NCBI RefSeq assembly: GCF_001612805.1
Contig: NZ_BDBD01000029.1
Coordinates: 62,001-126,000, forward strand
Length of the DNA: 64,000 nt
Reading direction: 5' to 3'
Origin: Nocardia coubleae NBRC 108252
GTDB taxonomy: Bacteria > Actinomycetota > Actinomycetes > Mycobacteriales > Mycobacteriaceae
Within the stretch, counting starts at the first letter, position 1. Each line of letters opens with the position of its first letter. Position numbers and translations under genes: made by a program. Shown here in pieces: positions 8,975 through 16,962 of the stretch. The notes beneath the pieces were generated by a model. The model searched no databases. It worked only from the letters and a program-made list of their open reading frames with translations, and had not been told where the DNA came from.

Positions 8975-9000
8975 GATATCTGAGTGATATCATTACAATA
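8975..9000 (-). promoter_or_regulatory. Promoter and double GATATC operator of SPFH operon
   Basis: On the minus strand a TATTGT box (9000-8995) is followed at once by two copies of the self-palindromic GATATC (8986-8991 and 8975-8980). Their starts are exactly 11 bases apart, one helical turn. The copies would cover the transcription start and the region just before the GGAGG of the SPFH gene. That spacing suits a ribbon-helix-helix dimer pair, and such a protein is encoded in the operon. Confidence 0.5.
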
Positions 9001-9029
9001 GCAGATACAGACTGTGGCGACAACGCCGG

Positions 9030-10364
9030 TTACGCGCCGGGGATGGTGCGATTGGCGCGGAACATGCCGTGCGGGTCGTACTTCGTCTTCAAGGCCCGCA
9101 GCCTGTCGAAATCGGCACGGGGATAGCCCGCCGCCGTCTGCTCGGGGCCCGCCGCGGCGCCCGCGCCGTAGAGGAAGTTGAGGCTGTGGCCGATCGTCCA
9201 CGGCGCCAGCGCTTTTCGCACCGTGTCCAGCGCTTCGGGAGCGGCGTCGCCGGCGCCCGCGTCGGTGATGACCCGCACGATGTACTCGGCGTCGCGGTGA
9301 CCGACCGACGCGGTCCCCCGGCGCAGCGCCCCACCGAGATGACGGATGTCGACCACGGCGTCGACCGGTCCGCCGGGTGCGGTCTGCGTCCGCAACGCGG
9401 CCAGCGCTTCGGGGGTGAGGTCGGCGAGCAGTGCGTTGGTCGCGGCGTAGGCGTGCGGGAAGTCGGGATCGCTGTGCACCGTGTGGGATTCGATGTAGGG
9501 CATGGTGCGCAGGTCGTCGCGCAGGCGGTCACCGATCGCGCGCAACGGTGCGATCAGGCGCTCGGCAGCCTCGGCGGGCAACGTGGTCGCCACCCGAATG
9601 GAGGCGACATGCCTGCCGCGCAACGGCTGCGGGACCGGCGGGATGTCGGGAAAGGTCAGCACGGCGACGGTGGAGGTGATCTCCTCGGGCACGGTCGCAC
9701 TCCACTGCCGCCAGGTGTCGAGCACCGTGTCGACGAGCGGAGTATCGAACATCAACTGGCCGCCAAAGATTTCGGTGACGGGCACGAGGTCGAGTTCGAG
9801 GGCGGTCACCACGCCGAAGTTGCCGCCGGTACCGAGGACCGCCGTGAACAGTTCGTCGGCGGGGCCGATGGTGCGGACGCGACCGTCGGCGGTGACGAGT
9901 TCGATCGAGCGCACATGGTCTGCGGCGTAACCGAATTCGCGGCCGAGCAAGCCGAGACCGCCGCCGAGCACATAGCCGACCACACCCACCGACGGTGACG
10001 AACCGTTCAGCGGGGCCAACCCGTGCGCGGCGGCGGCCTCGACCAGTGCGCCGGCCCGGACACCGGCGCCGACCCTGGCGGTTCGTTTGTCCGGGTCGAC
10101 GGTGATCGCGTTCATCCGGCCGGTGGTGACGAGCACCCCGCCGTCGATGGCGACCGACAGGCCGTGCCCGGTGGCCTGCACAGCGAGGGGAACCCGGTGC
10201 CGCGCCGCGTATTCCACGGCGGCGCGCACGTCCTCGGTGTGGACGGCACCGGCGACGAGTGCGGGCCGGTGGGTGTAGGCGGTCTGGAATCCGGCGATCT
10301 CCTGCTGGTACCCGGCGTCGTCCGGGGTGAAGACGGGGCCGGTGAAAGTGGCGGTTTCAGTCAC
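9030..10364 (-). CDS. FAD-binding (BBE/PCMH-type) oxidoreductase
   Basis: A 444-residue flavoprotein of the berberine-bridge/6-hydroxynicotine-oxidase superfamily. The PCMH-type FAD domain has VQATGHGLSVAIDGG with the His used for covalent flavin attachment in relatives, and VGYVLGGGLGLLGREFG. The C-terminal BBE motif YPRADFDRLRALKTKYDP is present. The second flavin-linking Cys of bicovalent members appears as Ser (SPSVGVVG), so single attachment is likely (inference). The substrate is unknown. The start is GTG 10364. It is divergent from a LysR-type gene 70 bases away, its probable regulator. Confidence 0.85.
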   Translation of the reverse strand: MTETATFTGPVFTPDDAGYQQEIAGFQTAYTHRPALVAGAVHTEDVRAAVEYAARHRVPLAVQATGHGLSVAIDGGVLVTTGRMNAITVDPDKRTARVGAGVRAGALVEAAAAHGLAPLNGSSPSVGVVGYVLGGGLGLLGREFGYAADHVRSIELVTADGRVRTIGPADELFTAVLGTGGNFGVVTALELDLVPVTEIFGGQLMFDTPLVDTVLDTWRQWSATVPEEITSTVAVLTFPDIPPVPQPLRGRHVASIRVATTLPAEAAERLIAPLRAIGDRLRDDLRTMPYIESHTVHSDPDFPHAYAATNALLADLTPEALAALRTQTAPGGPVDAVVDIRHLGGALRRGTASVGHRDAEYIVRVITDAGAGDAAPEALDTVRKALAPWTIGHSLNFLYGAGAAAGPEQTAAGYPRADFDRLRALKTKYDPHGMFRANRTIPGA

Positions 10365-10420
10365 GACTCCACTGTGCTCACCCTGATGGAATAAGCCCAA
10401 CAGATAGTTTTTCTCACTCT

Positions 10421-10426
10421 TATAAT
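10421..10426 (+). promoter_or_regulatory. Consensus -10 box of leaderless LysR gene
   Basis: TATAAT, a perfect -10 hexamer, lies 8 bases before ATG 10435, so the LysR transcript should be leaderless. The preceding 40 bases are AT-rich and carry an ATAAG (10391-10395) and a CTTAT (10419-10423) in inverted orientation, a possible binding site shared with the divergent oxidoreductase gene. Confidence 0.65.
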
Positions 10427-10434
10427 CAGCACTT

Positions 10435-11334
10435 ATGGAACTGCGGCAGCTGCGGTACTTCGTGACCGTCGTCGACGAGGGCGGCTTCACCCGGGCGGCC
10501 CAACGCCTGCACCTGAGTCAGCCGGGTCTGAGCGCGCAGCTCAAACAGCTCGAGCGCGAACTCGGCCAGCGGCTCCTGGACCGCGGCGCCCGGACCGTCA
10601 CCCCGACCGAGGTCGGCCGGGCGGTTCTCGACCACGCCCGCGCCGCCCTCGCCGCCGTCGATCGCATCGACCAGACCGTCCAGGAGTTCAGCGGATTGCT
10701 GCGTGGCCAGGTGCGGTTGGGTGCCGTCTCCGGCGCGGCGGCCGATGAGTTCGACATCGCGGGCGTGCTGGCCGGCTTCCACGACGACCACCCCGGTGTC
10801 GCGATCAGCCTGACCGAGGACACCTCCGAACGCATGCTCGCCGCACTCGACCGCGACGACCTCGACCTCGCCCTGGTCGGCCTCACCGGCGCCCAGCTCG
10901 GACCCGGCATCGCCACCGACGTGGTGCTCGAGACGCCGCTCGTCGCCGCGGTCGCCGCGGAGTCCGACGAACCCGCCGACACCATCACCCTGCGGGCGCT
11001 CACCGAACGTCGCCTCATCTGCCTTCCCCGGGGCACCGGTCTGCGCGGAATCTTCGAACGTTCCTGCGCTGCCGCGGGTTTCGTTCCGGAGATCGCGTTC
11101 GAGGCCGCCGCTCCCCCGCTGCTGCTCGAGCTCGCCGCACGCGGCCTCGGCACGGCGGTGGTACCCGCGCTCGGGGCCGAGGAAGCGGCGGGATTCGGGG
11201 TTCGGGTGCTCCCGATCGTCGAGCCGGCGATCCGCGGCAGGCTGGCGCTGGCCTGGCGAGGCGATCGCCCGCTCACCCCGGCGGCCAAGGTGCTGCTCGG
11301 TCAGCTGCGCATCGCGCTGCGCACCGGCACCTGA
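10435..11334 (+). CDS. LysR-family transcriptional regulator
   Basis: A 299-residue LysR regulator. The winged helix-turn-helix occupies residues 1-60 (MELRQLRYFVTVVDEGGFTR, HLSQPGLSAQLKQLER). A periplasmic-binding-like effector domain follows from about 90. Its position divergent from the FAD oxidoreductase gene makes that gene the likely target. The effector is unknown. A weak 7-bp hairpin (11345-11364) follows the stop. Confidence 0.92.
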   Translation: MELRQLRYFVTVVDEGGFTRAAQRLHLSQPGLSAQLKQLERELGQRLLDRGARTVTPTEVGRAVLDHARAALAAVDRIDQTVQEFSGLLRGQVRLGAVSGAAADEFDIAGVLAGFHDDHPGVAISLTEDTSERMLAALDRDDLDLALVGLTGAQLGPGIATDVVLETPLVAAVAAESDEPADTITLRALTERRLICLPRGTGLRGIFERSCAAAGFVPEIAFEAAAPPLLLELAARGLGTAVVPALGAEEAAGFGVRVLPIVEPAIRGRLALAWRGDRPLTPAAKVLLGQLRIALRTGT

Positions 11335-11421
11335 TGCCGCCCGTGCCGCCGTCGTCACGGCGGCGTTAGGCTCGCACCACACTGATGAAGGAGAGCTCGA
11401 CCACGACAGGAAGGGCGCGAC

Positions 11422-12966
11422 ATGGGGCAGTCGACAACCGCGGGGAAGTTGCGGGAGCTGCGGCAGAATCTGGTGGCGGCACAGGAACCGGCGGGGGAAG
11501 CCGGCGTCGCCAAGCGGGCGGCCAAGGGGATACCGAGTCCGCGTGAACGGATAGACATGCTGCTGGACAAGGGCAGCTTCGTCGAGATCGGCGCCCTCGT
11601 GCGGCAGCCGGGCGACGGCCTCTACGGCGACGGCGTGGTCACCGGGCACGGAACCGTTGACCGGCGCCCCGTGGTGGTGATCGCCCACGACCAGACCGTG
11701 TACGGCGGGTCGGTCGGTGAGATGTTCGGCCGCAAGGTGGCCATGGCCATGGACCGCGCGGCCGACGTGCAGTGCCCGTTCATCGCGATCAACGACTCCG
11801 GCGGCGCCCGCGTGCAGGACGCGGTGACCTCGCTGGCCTGGTACGCGACCATGAGCCGCCGTCAGCTCCGCCTGTCGGGCCTGGTGCCGCAGGTGTCGAT
11901 CATGCTCGGCAAATGTGCTGCGGGAGCGGTCTATTCGCCGATCAACACCGATGTGCTGATCGCCACCGAGTCGGCGTACATGTTCGTCACCGGTCCCGAG
12001 ATCATCCGGGAGACGACCGGTGAGGTGGTCACCCTCGAGGAACTCGGCGGCGCGTTCAACCAGGCACAGAACGGCAACATCCACCACGTCGCCGCCGACG
12101 AGCGGGCCGCCTTCGACTGGGCGCGAGCGTATCTGAGCTACATGCCGTCGAGCTGTTTCGACGAGGCGCCGGTGGTGAATCCCGGTCTCGAACCCGAGGT
12201 CACCGAGTCCGATCGCGAACTGGACTCGCTGATCCCGGATTCCGATCGCGCCGGTTACGACATGTACGACGTGCTGTTACGCATCTTCGACGACGGTGAC
12301 TTCCACGAGATCGGTGGCAACGCCGCCCGCAACCTCATCACCGGTTTCGCGCGCGTCGACGGGCGAAGCGTCGGCGTGATCGCCAACCAGCCGCTCGTGT
12401 CCAGCGGCGCGATCGATGCCCGCTGCTCGGACAAGGCGGCCCATTTCATCCGGCTCTGCGACGCGTTCGGGTTGCCGCTGGTGTTCGTCGTCGACACACC
12501 CGGCGTGCTGCCGGGGGTCGAGGAGGAGAAGATCGGCGTCATCAAGCGCGGCGGGCGGTTCTTCTACGCGGTGGTCGAGGCGACCGTGCCGATCGTCACC
12601 GTCGTCGTGCGCAAGGCCTACGGCGGTGGTTACGCCGTGATGGGCTGCAAGCAGCTCGGCGGCGATGTGAACCTGGCCTGGCCGACCGCCCGCATCGCGG
12701 TGATGGGTGCGGAGGCGGCGGTCGGGTTGACCCAGCGACGGCAGCTGGCCGCGGTCCCCGAGGAACAGCGCGGCCAGGTCCGTCAGCAGATGATCGACTT
12801 CTACAACACCACCGTGGCCACCCCGTGGATCGCCGCCGAACGCGGCTACATCGACGCGGTGATCGAACCGTCGCGGACCCGCCTGGAAATCCGCAAGGCC
12901 CTGCGCCTGCTCGCCGACAAGCGCGAGATCCGAGGGCCACGCAAACACCTGCTCATGCCGTTGTGA
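11422..12966 (+). CDS. Acyl-CoA carboxylase beta subunit (carboxyltransferase)
   Basis: A 514-residue carboxyltransferase subunit that moves carboxyl from biotin to an acyl-CoA such as propionyl-CoA. N- and C-terminal crotonase-like halves are both present, with oxyanion-hole glycines in INDSGGARVQDAV (N half) and PGVLPGVEEEKIGVIKRGG (C half), and AYGGGYAVMGCKQLGGD. Length fits AccD/PccB family members. The neighbourhood has no biotinylated alpha subunit, so it must pair with one encoded elsewhere. The start at 11422 has AGGAAGG upstream, and a TAGGCT box at 11367-11372 suggests a promoter with a 40-base leader. It overlaps the end of the convergent LysR gene by 14 bases. Confidence 0.9.
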   Translation: MGQSTTAGKLRELRQNLVAAQEPAGEAGVAKRAAKGIPSPRERIDMLLDKGSFVEIGALVRQPGDGLYGDGVVTGHGTVDRRPVVVIAHDQTVYGGSVGEMFGRKVAMAMDRAADVQCPFIAINDSGGARVQDAVTSLAWYATMSRRQLRLSGLVPQVSIMLGKCAAGAVYSPINTDVLIATESAYMFVTGPEIIRETTGEVVTLEELGGAFNQAQNGNIHHVAADERAAFDWARAYLSYMPSSCFDEAPVVNPGLEPEVTESDRELDSLIPDSDRAGYDMYDVLLRIFDDGDFHEIGGNAARNLITGFARVDGRSVGVIANQPLVSSGAIDARCSDKAAHFIRLCDAFGLPLVFVVDTPGVLPGVEEEKIGVIKRGGRFFYAVVEATVPIVTVVVRKAYGGGYAVMGCKQLGGDVNLAWPTARIAVMGAEAAVGLTQRRQLAAVPEEQRGQVRQQMIDFYNTTVATPWIAAERGYIDAVIEPSRTRLEIRKALRLLADKREIRGPRKHLLMPL

Positions 12967-13870
12967 CACCGTGCTCGGCCCGGCGCCCACGCCGGGCCAG
13001 CCCGCACGCCGCCACATAGCCGCGGACCAGGGGGCGGGTGTCGTCGCGTCGCCAGGCCAGGGCCAGTTCGCAGGGGCTGATCCCGGTGACCGGTCGGCAC
13101 ACCACGCCGTCGCGGGTCACCATCGGTGCGTTTCCGGTGGCCAGCAACACGACACCGTCGCCGTTGACCAGGGCCTCGTAGGTTTCCTCGGTGCTCGAGA
13201 CCTCGGCGCCGATGACGGGTTCGCGGCCGTCACGGGCGTCGAGGGCGAGCCAGTAGTCGCGCAGGATCCCGGCCGAGTGCGGAAGCGCCAGAAAGGGTTC
13301 CGCGAGGAGGTCCGCGAAGTCGATCTGCTCGCGGGTGGCGAGCCGGTGTGTGCTCGGCAAGGCGACCAGCCGCGGTTCCGTCGCGACCACGTGCCAGTCG
13401 TAGCGGGCGCGGTCGAGCGGCAACCAGACGAAGGCGACATCACTGGACCCATCGGCCAGCCCCGCGGACGGATCTTCCCAACTGAACTGGCGCAGTACCG
13501 GTTTCGCGTGCGGAAACGCGGTGCCGAACCGGGAGCGGATGGCGGGCAGGATGCCACGACCCGGGCTCGTGCTGATCCCGATCGTCAAGACCGCCGCCTG
13601 CGTGGCCTTCGCGGCCGCGACCGCGGCTTCGCCGAGCTCCCACGCCGCGAGCACCTGGCGCGCGTGCGGCAGCAGCGCCGCACCCGCCGCCGTCAAGGTG
13701 ACGGCCCGCGGTCCACGCACGAACAATGCGGTGCCGATCTGCCTTTCGAGCTTGCGGATCTGTTTGCTCAGCGCGGGCTGGGACACATACAGCCGTTCGG
13801 CGGCGCCGGTGAAGGTGAGCTGCTCGGCGATCGCGACGAAGTAGCGCAGATCGCGCCCGTGCACATCCAT
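12953..13870 (-). CDS. LysR-family transcriptional regulator
   Basis: About 305 residues, with an N-terminal winged helix-turn-helix (LRYFVAIAEQLTFTGAAERL, VSQPALSKQIRKLERQ) and a LysR substrate domain. Two in-frame ATG codons, 13876 and 13870, are possible; both lie inside a perfect LysR-box palindrome at 13869-13883, which implies autorepression by blocking its own start region. It is divergent from an SDR gene (13959), the probable target. The C-terminal 14 bases overlap the acyl-CoA carboxylase gene. Confidence 0.9.
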   Translation of the reverse strand: MDVHGRDLRYFVAIAEQLTFTGAAERLYVSQPALSKQIRKLERQIGTALFVRGPRAVTLTAAGAALLPHARQVLAAWELGEAAVAAAKATQAAVLTIGISTSPGRGILPAIRSRFGTAFPHAKPVLRQFSWEDPSAGLADGSSDVAFVWLPLDRARYDWHVVATEPRLVALPSTHRLATREQIDFADLLAEPFLALPHSAGILRDYWLALDARDGREPVIGAEVSSTEETYEALVNGDGVVLLATGNAPMVTRDGVVCRPVTGISPCELALAWRRDDTRPLVRGYVAACGLARRGRRAEHGVTTA

Positions 13871-13883
13871 AACCATTGGTTAT
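13869..13883. promoter_or_regulatory. Perfect LysR box (T-N11-A palindrome)
   Basis: A 15-base perfect dyad, ATAACCA-T-TGGTTAT, matches the classical T-N11-A LysR-box form. It lies over the start codon of the LysR gene and 76 bases before the divergent SDR gene. Self-repression plus control of the SDR operon is inferred. Confidence 0.65.
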
Positions 13884-13958
13884 CACAACGGGTCTTGGAC
13901 GGCATCCGCGGACACGAGCAGGATCGGGGGCGAAACATCAACGGGTAGAGGAGTTCTG

Positions 13959-14801
13959 ATGAGTGTTCCGCAGATCTGGTTGGTCACCGGGGCGAGCAGT
14001 GGTTTCGGCCGGGCCATCGCGCAGGCGGCGATCGAGGCGGGCGACATCGTCGTCGCCGTCGCCCGGCGCACCGCCGCCCTCGACGATCTGGTCGCCGCGC
14101 ATCCCGACCAGCTCGAGACCGTCGCCCTCGATGTCACCGACATCGACCGTATCGACACGGTGATCGCCGATATCGTGGGCCGCCACGGCCGCATCGATGT
14201 GCTCGTCAACAATGCGGGCCGCACCCATGTGGGCGCGGTGGAAGAGACCACCGATGCCGAACTGCGCGCCCTGTTCGACCTGCATCTGTTCGGCCCCGCG
14301 GCATTGACCAGGGCGGTACTGCCGCACATGCGCGCGCAGCGCGGCGGTGCGATCGTGCAGATGAGCAGCGTCGGCGGGCAACTGTCCTTCGCCGGGTTCT
14401 CCGCCTACAGCGCGACGAAATTCGCCCTCGAGGGCCTGTCGGAAGCACTGGCCGAGGAAGTGGCGCCGTTCGGGATCAAGGTGCTGATCGTGGAGCCCGG
14501 CGCCTTCCGCACGGGCCTGTTCGGACCGGGCACGGCCGCCTTCAGCGCCGAGTCCGAGGTGTATGCCGACACTGCGGGCGCCACCCGCCGCATGGTCGAG
14601 GGCGGCGACGGCACCCAGCCGGGCGACCCAGCCAAGGCCGCCGCCGCCATCCGCACCGCCCTCGCCGCCGAGCACACCCCGCTGCGACTGCCGTTGGGGT
14701 CCGACTCGGTCGACGCGGTGCTCGGCCACCTCGACGCGGTCCGTGACGACGTACTGACCTGGGAGAAGGTCTCCCGCGATACCACCTTCGACGAGAACTG
14801 A
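13959..14801 (+). CDS. Short-chain dehydrogenase/reductase
   Basis: A 280-residue classical-type SDR oxidoreductase. It has the NAD(P) motif TGASSGFG at residues 9-16, NNAG, the catalytic Ser in QMSSVGG and YSATK with catalytic Tyr and Lys. The C-terminal half carries the PGAFRTGLFG substrate loop. The substrate is unknown. GAGGAG precedes the ATG. Only 6 bases separate it from the lipoprotein gene, so they are co-transcribed, most likely under the divergent LysR regulator. Confidence 0.92.
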   Translation: MSVPQIWLVTGASSGFGRAIAQAAIEAGDIVVAVARRTAALDDLVAAHPDQLETVALDVTDIDRIDTVIADIVGRHGRIDVLVNNAGRTHVGAVEETTDAELRALFDLHLFGPAALTRAVLPHMRAQRGGAIVQMSSVGGQLSFAGFSAYSATKFALEGLSEALAEEVAPFGIKVLIVEPGAFRTGLFGPGTAAFSAESEVYADTAGATRRMVEGGDGTQPGDPAKAAAAIRTALAAEHTPLRLPLGSDSVDAVLGHLDAVRDDVLTWEKVSRDTTFDEN

Positions 14802-14807
14802 AAGACG

Positions 14808-15437
14808 ATGCGCGCCAGACTGCTCCGCACTTTCGCTCCGCTGGTCCTGGTCACCGCCGCGCTGCTCGGATCGGGCTGCGGTGACAACACCGCGGCCGCC
14901 CCGGTGCCGCCGACAACCTCCCAGCAGGCGCCCCAGGACACGGGGCACGCACGGCTGAACCAACTGGTCGGCGAGTGGACGGCCGAGAAGTCCACGTTCG
15001 TCGCGGGCGGCACGCCGGAGAACCCGATCGTCACCCGCGACGCGGTCTCGCGGTGGAGCTGGGTCGCCGAGACCGGCGGCAACTTCCTGCGCGAGGAGGT
15101 CACCGGGACCTTCGGTGACCGCCCCTACTACCGGCTCGGCCTGCTCGGCTACTCCCCGGTCGACGACCGCTACGAATGGTCGACCTTCGACAGCGTCACC
15201 CCGCTGACCATGGCCTACCGTGGCGCCAAGGGCAGCGCGAACGCACCGGAGCTGTCGATGACCGGCGAGTTCACCGACCCCGGCATCACCGGACCGGCCA
15301 ATGTCGGCAAGTCCGTCCCGATGCGCACGGTGATCAGGCTGGAGTCGCCGGATCGGACGGTCATGGAGCTCTACTTCACCCCGCCGGGTGAACCGGAGCG
15401 GCTGGCCGATCGCGTCGTACTGACCAGGCTCAGCTGA
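14808..15437 (+). CDS. Lipoprotein, DUF1579-like
   Basis: A 209-residue exported lipoprotein. A signal sequence ends in a lipobox-like LLGSGC with the acylated Cys near residue 24, followed by an Ala/Pro linker. The globular part resembles DUF1579 proteins (LNQLVGEWTAEK, YRLGLLGYSPVDDRYEW, TPPGEPERLADRVVLTR), which have a calycin-like beta fold. The role is unknown. It follows the SDR gene by 6 bases in the same operon. Confidence 0.75.
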   Translation: MRARLLRTFAPLVLVTAALLGSGCGDNTAAAPVPPTTSQQAPQDTGHARLNQLVGEWTAEKSTFVAGGTPENPIVTRDAVSRWSWVAETGGNFLREEVTGTFGDRPYYRLGLLGYSPVDDRYEWSTFDSVTPLTMAYRGAKGSANAPELSMTGEFTDPGITGPANVGKSVPMRTVIRLESPDRTVMELYFTPPGEPERLADRVVLTRLS

Positions 15438-15460
15438 CCTCCTCGACCGGCCGACGGCGT

Positions 15461-15916
15461 TCACACGATGGCCGGATCCGCCTGCGGCGCGGGCGGATTC
15501 GGCGCCCGGCTGACCACTGTCCGCAGCACGAGATAGATCGGGAACGCGATGGGCGACAACAGAATAGTGCCGACCAGCAGGGGGCCCATGAGCAGCGGGT
15601 GGATGGCGCGGTCACGGCTGTCGAGGTAGATCCAGCGGCCGAGGAACAGGTCCCAGGCGAGGATCTGGGCCCACAGCGCGGTCAGGACCGCGGGGTCGGC
15701 GGCGGCGTCGGTGATGGCGGCCAGCGACGGCGAGGTCACCAGCGACCACAGGGTCCCCAGGACCGGGATCGCCACGATCGCCCAGATCACCAGGGACGGC
15801 GCGACGATCCACGGCGAGGCGATGATCGGGCGGGTGCGCCGCCACGTCGGCGCGAAGATCATCAGCGCCCAGAACGGCACCGTGACATAGAACGACAGGT
15901 CGAACAGCGTGCTCAT
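15461..15916 (-). CDS. ABA4-like (DUF4281) membrane protein
   Basis: A 151-residue protein with four predicted membrane segments. The pattern LFDLSFYVTVPFWALMIFAP, then AWDLFLGRWIYLDSRDR, resembles the ABA4/DUF4281 family, whose plant member acts in neoxanthin formation. The bacterial function is unknown. Its ATG overlaps the stop of the upstream membrane gene by 4 bases, so the two are translationally coupled. Both lie divergent from a MerR regulator. Confidence 0.75.
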   Translation of the reverse strand: MSTLFDLSFYVTVPFWALMIFAPTWRRTRPIIASPWIVAPSLVIWAIVAIPVLGTLWSLVTSPSLAAITDAAADPAVLTALWAQILAWDLFLGRWIYLDSRDRAIHPLLMGPLLVGTILLSPIAFPIYLVLRTVVSRAPNPPAPQADPAIV

Positions 15917-16860
15917 GCGGTGACCACCTTCCGGTTCCCGATCGCGCTCGCGAACGAAACCAATACTCCGACAACAACTCCCACGGCGATGGCCGCGGCG
16001 ACGACGACGGTTGCCCGGTCCGGGTGGACGAGCGGCTGCCCACGCAGCGCCTGCCAGGTCACCAGGGCCAGCACCGCGGCGTAACCACCCGAGGCGGTGA
16101 GGATCAGGCCGAGCCGCACGCGTGCGAACCGCAGCAACGGAATCCGTGGCGCGAGGACTACGAGCCCGGCGGCGAGCAGCGGCAGTATCTGCAACGCGTG
16201 CATGCCGACGAAATGCGGAATGCGCAGGTCACCGTTGGTGGTGCTCCAGCCGGTGATCGGCATACCCGGTGTGCCGTCGGGCGCGCCGACGGTGTGTGCG
16301 CCCGCAATGCCCTCCATCCCCGATTCCTGCATGGGCATCAGCTGCCCGAGCGCCAGGCCGACGAGGGTGATCGCGAGACCGAGCCGGATCGACCAGGTGA
16401 CGGCGGCATCGCCGATGCGGGCGCGCGACAGCCCGACCGCGACGGCCATCGTCGCGAGGAACAGCACGACGATGGTGACGGCCATCGTCACCCAGAGCAC
16501 CGTGTCGAACACGGTCGTCGTGTTGAAGTGGCTTCGGGTGCCGCGCACCACCTGCCCGACGATGATCACCTGTTCGATGGTTCCGGCGATCACGATCACC
16601 GTGGCCATCCACCACAGGAATCGGGAAGGCTTGGGCCGCAACGAGATCAGCCAGGCCAGCGCCACGCTGTAGAGCACGAACGACAGCGCGAACTTGGACG
16701 GCTTGAACCAGGCGGTCGATCCGGCGATCACCCGGTCGTCGACCAGCATCCCGACGACGGTCACCACCGCCAGGACCGCGTTGACGGCGGCGAAGTACAG
16801 CAGCGGCCGATGCAGTGGGGCGCGGCGGCGAGGCAAGGACTCTGCGAATGAGACGGACAT
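15913..16860 (-). CDS. Multi-pass membrane protein, unknown
   Basis: A 315-residue protein with about seven or eight hydrophobic segments. It includes WFKPSKFALSFVLYSVALAW early, GLALGQLMPMQESGMEG in the middle and HFVGMHALQILPLLAAGLV late. I recognise it only as a conserved actinobacterial membrane protein without a known activity. The conserved Lys/His/Met positions could bind a ligand (inference). It is the first gene of a coupled pair with the ABA4-like gene, and its promoter region shares the dyads at 16890-16918 with the MerR gene. Confidence 0.7.
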   Translation of the reverse strand: MSVSFAESLPRRRAPLHRPLLYFAAVNAVLAVVTVVGMLVDDRVIAGSTAWFKPSKFALSFVLYSVALAWLISLRPKPSRFLWWMATVIVIAGTIEQVIIVGQVVRGTRSHFNTTTVFDTVLWVTMAVTIVVLFLATMAVAVGLSRARIGDAAVTWSIRLGLAITLVGLALGQLMPMQESGMEGIAGAHTVGAPDGTPGMPITGWSTTNGDLRIPHFVGMHALQILPLLAAGLVVLAPRIPLLRFARVRLGLILTASGGYAAVLALVTWQALRGQPLVHPDRATVVVAAAIAVGVVVGVLVSFASAIGNRKVVTA

Positions 16861-16889
16861 GCGAATCTCCCGACGTTCTAGATAGCTAC

Positions 16890-16918
16890 ACTATCCGTTA
16901 TGGATAGTTAGACTATCC
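16890..16918. promoter_or_regulatory. Overlapping dyads, probable MerR operator
   Basis: Three 7-base arms alternate in orientation: ACTATCC (16890-16896), GGATAGT (16902-16908), ACTATCC (16912-16918). Neighbouring arms form two perfect inverted repeats with 5- and 3-base spacers that share the middle arm. They lie in the divergent interval between the membrane-protein operon and the MerR gene, so a bound regulator could control both. Confidence 0.6.
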
Positions 16919-16962
16919 ACGAACGGGGCGCTAAGCAAGAGGGGCGAACGAAGGAGGCGACG

